Source of the DNA: Gammaproteobacteria bacterium
GTDB taxonomy: Bacteria > Pseudomonadota > Gammaproteobacteria > GRL18
DNA: 5,799 nucleotides
Reading direction: 5' to 3'
Assembly: GCA_013139395.1 (NCBI GenBank)
Contig: WTAX01000224.1
Span: 1 to 5,799, forward strand
In this document: positions 1 through 5,426 of the stretch, piece by piece
Layout of the letters: every line of letters begins with the position of its first letter
Numbering within the stretch: position 1 is the stretch's first letter
Position numbers and translations under genes: made by a program
Notes under the pieces: model-generated
What the model was told of the DNA's origin: nothing
Seen by the model: the letters and a program-made list of their open reading frames with translations, nothing else
Databases searched by the model: none

Positions 1-2948
1 TTTATAAACAATTTGAAAAAACAATTAATAATCATCTTGCTGATATTTATAATGAAATAAATCAAATTTTTATTGATAATAATATACTGCCGATAATTGA
101 CAAGAAAAAATATGAAATTAAGCGTGAAACTTCAATAGATAATAAAAAAAATCAATTAGCGGATAAGGAACAAGCATCACTTAACAATCAAGTATCAAAA
201 GAAATACAGGTAAAGCCGTCACTAGTTGCTCCAAATAACACTCAGTTAATGAATACTTTTCAGCATCAAACTGAGCTTAATACCATTGAGAATAATGTTA
301 ATCTGGTGCCGACCTACCAGACATTAAAAGAGTTACTCACCTTTCAAAATGGTCAGGCAGTAGCAAAAATAAGTAATGATTTTTTCTTGTCAGATGCTTA
401 TAGGACTCAGCTGAGTTTGCTCATTAATGAGTTAACTTTAATACAAAAAAAACAAGCAAAGATGCTAAAAAAGAATGGTATTGCTGCCATTGATCTGTCT
501 AACTTAGTGCAACAATGTATGGATAAAGATAGTTACTCATTAGAAATTAAAAATGAGTTTGAATATACACTTGATATTATAAAACGACTCTTTATTTCTA
601 TAGGTGAAGACGCCTGGTTGGGAGAGCCAGTCAAAAAACTCTTATTACAATTACAAATTCCTTTACTGAAAGTGTCATTGCTGCATAAAGATTTTTTTGA
701 ATCATGGTCAAATCCTGCAAGGATGATGATAAATAAATTGGCTATGGTTGATTTTGATGATGAAAAAAATCACTTTTATATTAAAGCACGTTCATTTGTT
801 ATTTATTTATTAAGTCACTTTGATGAAGACCTGGAAGTATTTACTAAAGTACAAAAGGTGTTAAGTGAATTACTGGAAATTCAGGCAGCCCATTACAATA
901 AAAAAGTGAATAAAATTATTGATAACTGGACTGCACAGCAAATGGTAACTAATGAATTGGCCAGCCGACTTGCAGGTCGCTCTATACCCATAGTCATTGC
1001 AAATTTTATTAGCTATCAATGGCTTCCTGTTCTCGTTTCGACATATTCAAACCACGGTAAAGAATCAACTCAGTGGAGTCAATACCTCCAGGCTCTTGAT
1101 ATGCTTATCTTAAGTATGAGTGGTGATGTTAGTGAGGAGTTTATTGAAAGTGATGTGATCCTGTTTATTATAAAGCAGGGATTAGAAGAAAGTGGTCAAC
1201 ATAATAAAAAAGTACTTGATGATATTCAATCCTTTCTGACTCAGAAGAAAAGTAAAAATGTGATCCGTCTCAACCACGACATCGTTACAAAATTACTGAT
1301 TAATGCTTATGCACTCTCTGATAAAACTGCAATACAAAAAATCAATAAGGGGATTACTGATGCAATGGCTCTGGCTAATAATGCCATTGCAAAACGCTTA
1401 AAAATTAATGATTATCTTGTTTTTAAACAGAGTAAAAAATCCAAACGTATACAGTTAATCTGGCAAAGCGATAATCAAAATGTGTTTGTTTTTGCGGGTA
1501 GAAATGGTCAGCAGGATGCTGTTTTTAATCGGATGGAAGTGATTGAAATGTTAGATAATGGACAATTAGCTCAAACAAAAGACTATGATTTACCTCTATT
1601 AGAAAGAAGTTTATATGCCATTATGGGTGGCGTCCATGATGATATTGCCAAACAAAGTAATATTGATAAGCTGACGGGTTTAATTAAACAAAAAGAATTT
1701 ATACGACTCTTTAATGAAAGGCTTAAGCAAAAGACTGGTCTGGCCTATGACTGCTTTCTTTGTCTTATTGATATTGATCAATTTAGTTTAATTAATGATA
1801 CCTGTGGTTATGAAGCAGGTGATCAATATATTGCTGAAATTTCTCAGTTACTGATAAAAAATCTAAATTCAGATGTCATTGTGGGACGTTATGGTGTCGA
1901 TGAATTTATATTGCTTTTACCAGAATGCTCTACAGAAAAATCGTTAGAAATATCAGCACTGCAACGCAAATTAATTTATGCTTATAACTTTAAGTGGGAA
2001 GACAAAGAATTCACCTTGAGTGCCAGTATTGGTATGGTTGCAGTTAGTGAAGCTAATGAGCCAGGAATTTTTCTTAAGGCTGTTGTTACTGCAGCCACTA
2101 TTGCTAAAGAGATGGGCCGTAATAGAGTACACTTTTTAGAATATGATGCCCTGGAACTAAACTATCGTCAGGAATTACAACTCTGGGCAACCAGGATTGA
2201 TCAAATGGTTAAAAATAATCAACTGAATATTCGCTGCCAACGTCTTCATCCACTACTTGAACAATCTGCCGTTCAACATTATGAGATGTTATTACTGGTT
2301 AATGATAATAACGGGTCTTATATGCCGCCAGGTGAATTTATCGAAGCCGCAGAGCTTTATAATAAAATGAATGATGTTGATCGCTGGGTCATTAATTATG
2401 TTTTCGACTGGTTTAGTAAAAACCCGGAGCAGTTAGATATTATGGGCGGCATTGCAATTAATTTATCAGGGCAAAGTTTAAATGATGTGGATTTCCTCTC
2501 ATTTATAAAAGATACTTTTGCACAATATCCTGATATACCGCATGATAAGATTTGTTTCGAGATCACAGAAACTATGGCCATCACTAATATGAATTATGCT
2601 AATAATGTTATTCATGCTATTAAAGAAATGGGTTGTGAATTTTCTCTGGATGATTTTGGTACGGGTCAATCTTCTTATGCTTATTTAAAAAATCTGCCTG
2701 TAGATTATCTAAAAATTGACGGTGTTTTTATTAAAGATATTGTCAATAATCCTGCTGATCAGGCAATGGTTAAATCCATCAATGAGATAGGTCACTTTCT
2801 CGGTATGAAAACAGTGGCCGAATATGTTGAAAATGATGAAATAATTGCCATCTTAAAAGATATTGGTGTTGACTATGCCCAGGGTTTCGGCGTTGAGAAA
2901 CCGCTTCTTATTTCTGAGTATATGGAAAAAAGCACTTTTCTGGCTTAA
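1..2948 (+). CDS. DUF1631-GGDEF-EAL fusion protein, cyclic-di-GMP related (5' partial)
   Basis: The frame is open from the first full codon (3-5) to TAA at 2946-2948, giving 981 visible residues, so the gene starts left of the window. The ATG at 249 is internal: it has no ribosome-binding site and coding continues upstream. Residues are numbered from codon 3-5. Residues 1 to about 545 match DUF1631, with hallmark stretches EPVKKLL (208 on) and NPARMMINKLA (237 on); the N-terminus is Asn/Lys-rich. GGDEF domain, about 555-715: Asp590, Asn598, Asp607, Lys702 and Arg706 are kept, but the signature is GVDEF (631-635) and no RxxD inhibitory site is visible. EAL domain, about 722-976: Glu761, Asn820, Glu853, Asp883-Asp884, Lys904, Glu943 and Gln960 are kept, but ExLxR reads EMLLL, losing the Arg. 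No membrane segment is visible, so it is probably cytoplasmic. I infer a weak or inactive cyclase with a possible phosphodiesterase or c-di-GMP-binding role. The function of DUF1631 is unknown. Confidence 0.93.
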   Translation, partial: YKQFEKTINNHLADIYNEINQIFIDNNILPIIDKKKYEIKRETSIDNKKNQLADKEQASLNNQVSKEIQVKPSLVAPNNTQLMNTFQHQTELNTIENNVNLVPTYQTLKELLTFQNGQAVAKISNDFFLSDAYRTQLSLLINELTLIQKKQAKMLKKNGIAAIDLSNLVQQCMDKDSYSLEIKNEFEYTLDIIKRLFISIGEDAWLGEPVKKLLLQLQIPLLKVSLLHKDFFESWSNPARMMINKLAMVDFDDEKNHFYIKARSFVIYLLSHFDEDLEVFTKVQKVLSELLEIQAAHYNKKVNKIIDNWTAQQMVTNELASRLAGRSIPIVIANFISYQWLPVLVSTYSNHGKESTQWSQYLQALDMLILSMSGDVSEEFIESDVILFIIKQGLEESGQHNKKVLDDIQSFLTQKKSKNVIRLNHDIVTKLLINAYALSDKTAIQKINKGITDAMALANNAIAKRLKINDYLVFKQSKKSKRIQLIWQSDNQNVFVFAGRNGQQDAVFNRMEVIEMLDNGQLAQTKDYDLPLLERSLYAIMGGVHDDIAKQSNIDKLTGLIKQKEFIRLFNERLKQKTGLAYDCFLCLIDIDQFSLINDTCGYEAGDQYIAEISQLLIKNLNSDVIVGRYGVDEFILLLPECSTEKSLEISALQRKLIYAYNFKWEDKEFTLSASIGMVAVSEANEPGIFLKAVVTAATIAKEMGRNRVHFLEYDALELNYRQELQLWATRIDQMVKNNQLNIRCQRLHPLLEQSAVQHYEMLLLVNDNNGSYMPPGEFIEAAELYNKMNDVDRWVINYVFDWFSKNPEQLDIMGGIAINLSGQSLNDVDFLSFIKDTFAQYPDIPHDKICFEITETMAITNMNYANNVIHAIKEMGCEFSLDDFGTGQSSYAYLKNLPVDYLKIDGVFIKDIVNNPADQAMVKSINEIGHFLGMKTVAEYVENDEIIAILKDIGVDYAQGFGVEKPLLISEYMEKSTFLA

Positions 2949-2956
2949 GCCACCCG

Positions 2957-2978
2957 AGCAAACGAACTTATATTTGCT
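2957..2978. terminator. Weak hairpin between convergent genes, possible terminator
   Basis: AGCAAA (2957-2962) pairs with TTTGCT (2973-2978) across a 10-base loop, in the 42-bp gap between the stop codons of the cyclic-di-GMP gene and yciK. A shared bidirectional terminator would fit here. However, the stem is only 6 bp and AT-rich, and no clear T-run follows on either strand, so this is a weak candidate. Confidence 0.22.
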
Positions 2979-2990
2979 GCTGTTTAAATT

Positions 2991-3740
2991 CTATGATTCA
3001 GGTTGCGCCTTAATAATCTGACCATTAACTGCTTTACTATCCTCGCCCATTAAATACAAATAAGCATTCATAATATCTTCAGGTTTGGCTAAATCTGTTG
3101 GATCTAAGCCCGGATAAGCCTTTGCCAGCATAGTTGTGGCCACAGTGCCAGGATTAATGCTGTTAAAGCGGATTGGGGTATTAACTTCCATCTCATCAGC
3201 CAGTATCTGCATCAGATTGTCTCCGGCGGCTTTACTGATCCCATAAGCACCCCAGTAAGCCTTGCCATGAATACCAACGTCATCAGTGGTGAAAATAACT
3301 GATGCATCCTGAGATTTTTCTAATAAAGGCAGACACATTCTGGTGATCATATAGGGAGCATTAAGATTAACCTGCATCACTTTACCCCAGTGTGCCATAT
3401 CATATTGTGCAATAGGCATAAGAGTGCCTAGTTGCGCTGCATTATGTAATAGTCCATCAAGTCGTCCAAATTCTTCATCAAGTGTCTGCTGCATATCTTC
3501 AAAATCTTTTCCAGTTGCGCCTTCAAGATTCATTGGGTAGATTGCCGGTTGAGGGCCATTATCTTTTTCAATCTCATCGTAGACTGCTTCTAATTTTGCA
3601 ATGGTTTTACCCAGTAAAATGACTGTGGCACCATACTGAGCAAACGTTTTTGCTGCAGTCTTACCTATACCATCACCAGCACCGGTTACTAATATAATCC
3701 GATCTTTTAATAATTGGGCGGGGGCTGAGTAATTATACAT
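2991..3740 (-). CDS. yciK: YciK-family short-chain dehydrogenase/reductase
   Basis: This encodes a 249-residue classical SDR, a soluble NAD(P)-binding oxidoreductase whose physiological substrate is not established in the YciK family. The N-terminus (LLKDRIILVTGAGDGIG) closely resembles E. coli YciK, and the C-terminal LYLMGEDS stretch and overall length also fit. Cofactor motif TGAGDGIG spans residues 19-26, HNAA (the NNAG equivalent) 99-102, the structural Asn is Asn125, and the YxxxK pair is Tyr166 and Lys170. The residue 13 before the Tyr, normally the catalytic Ser, is Asp153, within FTTDDVG. The Tyr and Lys are intact, so the fold and cofactor binding should be kept but catalysis may be altered. 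The start is well supported: AAGGA lies 8 bases upstream and the length matches the family. It converges with the cyclic-di-GMP gene and lies downstream of hpnE on the same strand, separated by 258 bp, so it is probably transcribed separately. The family call is firm; activity is uncertain. Confidence 0.93.
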   Translation of the reverse strand: MYNYSAPAQLLKDRIILVTGAGDGIGKTAAKTFAQYGATVILLGKTIAKLEAVYDEIEKDNGPQPAIYPMNLEGATGKDFEDMQQTLDEEFGRLDGLLHNAAQLGTLMPIAQYDMAHWGKVMQVNLNAPYMITRMCLPLLEKSQDASVIFTTDDVGIHGKAYWGAYGISKAAGDNLMQILADEMEVNTPIRFNSINPGTVATTMLAKAYPGLDPTDLAKPEDIMNAYLYLMGEDSKAVNGQIIKAQPES

Positions 3741-3748
3741 TTAGCAGA

Positions 3749-3753
3749 TCCTT
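3749..3753 (-). promoter_or_regulatory. yciK ribosome-binding site
   Basis: On the minus strand AAGGA lies 8 bases before the ATG at 3740. This is good Shine-Dalgarno spacing and supports the chosen start. It is the clearest ribosome-binding site in the window. Confidence 0.75.
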
Positions 3754-3763
3754 AAATGATGAA

Positions 3764-3782
3764 ATTGCGGAATTAGCGCAAT
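3764..3782. repeat. Inverted repeat in the yciK leader, possible operator
   Basis: ATTGCG (3764-3769) and CGCAAT (3777-3782) form a perfect 6-bp inverted repeat with a 7-base centre. It lies between the predicted -10 box and the ribosome-binding site of yciK and would straddle the predicted transcription start near 3776. That position suits a repressor site or a short leader hairpin. With only 6 bp per arm, chance is possible. Confidence 0.3.
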
Positions 3783-3811
3783 ATTTTAACTTTGTTTATC
3801 TATAGGGTAAA
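3783..3811 (-). promoter_or_regulatory. Candidate sigma-70 promoter for yciK
   Basis: Read on the minus strand, TTTACC (3806-3811) is a 4/6 match to the -35 consensus and TAAAAT (3783-3788) a 5/6 match to the -10 consensus, separated by 17 bases. Transcription would begin near 3776, leaving a leader of about 35 bases before the yciK ATG. The promoter lies wholly on the yciK side of the inserted element, so yciK would not depend on read-through from hpnE. The region is AT-rich, so false positives are possible. Confidence 0.45.
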
Positions 3812-3838
3812 GTGACTATTTAGCCAAAAGCAAAAAAA

Positions 3839-3857
3839 TTGGTAACTACTTAGCATG
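3839..3857 (+). repeat. Left terminal inverted repeat of the MITE-like element
   Basis: This 19-base arm, starting TTGGTAACTACT, is the inverted partner of 3974-3992. The two mismatches are both transitions, at 3851/3980 and 3855/3976. Its outer flank is a run of seven A (3832-3838). Confidence 0.7.
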
Positions 3858-3874
3858 TTTTTTCAAAAAGTCTG

Positions 3875-3945
3875 TGGTTGCTTATTTTTAAGACTTTGAT
3901 TGTTTGAGCGTAGCGAGTTTTCAAAGTCTTAAAAATGAGTGACCA
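3875..3945. repeat. 25-bp internal fold-back with mirror-symmetric loop
   Basis: Arms 3875-3899 and 3921-3945 match at 22 of 25 positions as an inverted repeat. In RNA copied from the plus strand all three mismatches become G-U wobble pairs, so the 25-bp stem would be continuous. The 21-base loop contains GAGCGTAGCGAG (3906-3917) flanked by TTT on both sides, a near-mirror sequence. This is the core of the element. As RNA from the hpnE side it would also form a strong stem, although no canonical U-run follows directly. Confidence 0.72.
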
Positions 3946-3960
3946 TAGGCTTAACAGACG

Positions 3961-4010
3961 TTATTTAGAAATACACGCTGAGTAGTTACCAAAATTGATT
4001 ATTTAGAAAT
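3961..4010. repeat. 12-base direct repeat spanning the hpnE stop codon
   Basis: TTATTTAGAAAT occurs at 3961-3972, inside the right arm of the MITE-like element, and again at 3999-4010, where it forms the last hpnE codons and its stop. The copies are offset by 38 bases. It could be a trace of local duplication or slippage at the insertion point, or coincidence in AT-rich DNA. Confidence 0.5.
3974..3992 (-). repeat. Right terminal inverted repeat of the MITE-like element
   Basis: This 19-base arm, ending AGTAGTTACCAA, is the inverted partner of 3839-3857. It ends 6 bases before the complement of the hpnE stop codon (3999-4001), so the element sits immediately downstream of hpnE. Confidence 0.7.
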
Positions 4011-5417
4011 GTTTCTATTAATAATTAGTTGAGCAGTATTAATACCACTCCTGATTGCTCCTTCCAAAGTAGCAGGGTAATGGGTATTCGTATAGTCGCC
4101 TGCAAGAAAAAGTCCGGGAATAATGGTACTGTTTAGAGGCCGTTGTTGTTCAATATTAACAGTGCAGCTAAAAGTAGCTCTTTTTTCAGTGATAATACGA
4201 AAGTCAAGCCATTGAGGCAGGTCAGGAATACATACTTTTAGTTCCTGGTGTATTAAGTCAGCTAATTGATTATGAGGCATTTGTGTTTGTTTACCTGGAC
4301 CACTGATGACCATAGCAATGAGACCATCCTGTTGACACAAAGAACGATCAATTGCCCATTGTCCAATCGTATCAAAAAAACCCACCATTTTGCATGGTAA
4401 TTTTACTGAAGGCGGGTATTGCATATAAACGGTGTAAATAGGTTCGTAGTTAAAATTTAATGATGCATTTTCTGGCTTCAAAAAAGATTTTTTTGCCACT
4501 ATAGAGAGATTATTCATACTGTGTAATAACCGCTCGCTAATATGAGGAGGTGTTGCTAAAACAACGGTATGAGACTGATATGAGGTGTCTGGCGTGGTAA
4601 TAACAAAGTCATAAACAGGTTTTTCAGAAGATTGAAGATGCTTTTCTGAGCTTCTGATATTGAGCTCAATGACCTTAGCTGCACAGTTGACCTGACCTTC
4701 ATGTTGACTAATAAATTCAAGTACAGGATCACTAAAAATTGCTGATAGATTGTTTTTAAAAAATAACAGGTCAGAATCCTTTCTATTCCTGCTGAAACTA
4801 TCTTTTAAAGTGTTAAGAAATACTTGTGCAGAGGCATGGTGAATAGGTGTATTCATTGTTGCCAGACACAATGGTTCCCAGAGTGTTTGAATAACAATAG
4901 CTGGCTGCTGATGTTTTTTTAGTAACTCACTAACGCTTAAATCCTGTTTAAGTGAATAGTGATTCACAGCCAGCTTAAGTGACATTTTGATTGCTGAAAT
5001 ACGCTCATTTAAAGTCAGCCCCTGTGTACTCAACAATGCGAAGATCAAATGGAATGGTGCAGGCAGTACAGGGGCTTTTAATCTGATTGAACAATGACAG
5101 GGAGAATATAAATTGAGATCAAGCGGCTGACGTTCAAGAATATCAGCCTCATCAATACCCAGGAGCTTAAAGAGGCCTAAGGTTGAATGATAAGCACCTA
5201 ACATTATATGCTGACCATTATCGATGCTTTGCCCGGATATAAATTTTTTAAACTGGATGCGACGTGCCCGACCGCCGAGCTGACGAGCAGACTCAAGTAA
5301 CTGAACCTTAATCCCCCGATTGGCCAGAGTAACGGCACAGGCAAGGCCGCTCCAGCCACCGCCAACAATAATAACGGACTTATTATCAAGATGTTGAATG
5401 CTGGCGGGTATAGACAT
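3999..5417 (-). CDS. hpnE: Hydroxysqualene dehydroxylase HpnE (squalene-associated FAD-dependent desaturase)
   Basis: This encodes a 472-residue flavoprotein of the amine oxidase/phytoene desaturase superfamily. HpnE enzymes reduce hydroxysqualene to squalene, the last step of the bacterial HpnC-HpnD-HpnE route that supplies hopanoid or C30-terpenoid synthesis. The N-terminal FAD-binding Rossmann motif is GGGWSG (19-24), with the ribose-binding Glu42 and GGRAR (48-52). DNGQH (66-70) followed by MLGAY is the HpnE-type signature. The C-terminal flavin motif is GLFLAGDYT (435-443) with YPATLEGAIRSG (447-458). The length is at or slightly above the usual size; a hydrophilic stretch with two SSEK copies may be a small family-specific insertion. 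No signal peptide is seen. The start is 9 bases after the hpnD stop, with no clear Shine-Dalgarno sequence, so translation is probably coupled to hpnD. The stop abuts the inserted element. I am confident of the family; the end product of the pathway cannot be told from this window. Confidence 0.93.
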   Translation of the reverse strand: MSIPASIQHLDNKSVIIVGGGWSGLACAVTLANRGIKVQLLESARQLGGRARRIQFKKFISGQSIDNGQHIMLGAYHSTLGLFKLLGIDEADILERQPLDLNLYSPCHCSIRLKAPVLPAPFHLIFALLSTQGLTLNERISAIKMSLKLAVNHYSLKQDLSVSELLKKHQQPAIVIQTLWEPLCLATMNTPIHHASAQVFLNTLKDSFSRNRKDSDLLFFKNNLSAIFSDPVLEFISQHEGQVNCAAKVIELNIRSSEKHLQSSEKPVYDFVITTPDTSYQSHTVVLATPPHISERLLHSMNNLSIVAKKSFLKPENASLNFNYEPIYTVYMQYPPSVKLPCKMVGFFDTIGQWAIDRSLCQQDGLIAMVISGPGKQTQMPHNQLADLIHQELKVCIPDLPQWLDFRIITEKRATFSCTVNIEQQRPLNSTIIPGLFLAGDYTNTHYPATLEGAIRSGINTAQLIINRNISK

Positions 5418-5426
5418 AACGGGTTT

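Larger units (their letters stand above)
3839..3992. mobile_element. MITE-like non-autonomous element with terminal inverted repeats
   Basis: A 154-bp non-coding block is bounded by 19-base inverted ends (3839-3857 and 3974-3992, 17 of 19 matching) and folds back through most of its length. Inside the ends, GTCTGT (3870-3875) pairs with ACAGAC (3954-3959), and 3875-3899 pairs with 3921-3945. No ORF of useful length and no transposase remnant is visible. If the true ends are GTAACTACT (from 3842) and its complement (to 3989), the flanking octamers are AAAAATTG (3834-3841) and CAAAATTG (3990-3997), a 7/8 match that could be a target duplication. GTAA ends and 8-bp duplications are known for the IS66 family, but the assignment is tentative. 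It lies between hpnE and yciK, almost touching the hpnE stop codon, and may act as a transcription or mRNA-stability boundary. An alternative is a dispersed intergenic hairpin repeat that no longer moves. Confidence 0.62.

Noticed and set aside
249..251. ATG as the start of the DUF1631-GGDEF-EAL gene
   Set aside because: The same frame is open from codon 3-5 without a stop, no ribosome-binding site precedes the ATG, and DUF1631 proteins normally extend further N-terminally. It is an internal Met.
2396..2584. 62-codon minus-strand reading frame
   Set aside because: It lies wholly antisense to conserved EAL-domain coding sequence and its product resembles nothing I recognise; it is a shadow frame.
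2949..2990. Strong bidirectional terminator between the convergent genes
   Set aside because: Only a 6-bp AT-rich stem without T-runs is present, so it is listed at low confidence.
3839..3992. Intrinsic terminator for hpnE rather than a mobile element
   Set aside because: The stems are strong, but no U-run directly follows the main stem in the hpnE direction, and distal inverted ends about 150 bp apart are not typical of a terminator. It may still attenuate transcription.
3741..3998. Small protein gene or tRNA in the intergenic region
   Set aside because: No open frame with a plausible start and ribosome site was seen, and there is no cloverleaf or TTCGANNC-type T-arm pattern. The content is explained by the yciK promoter and the fold-back element.
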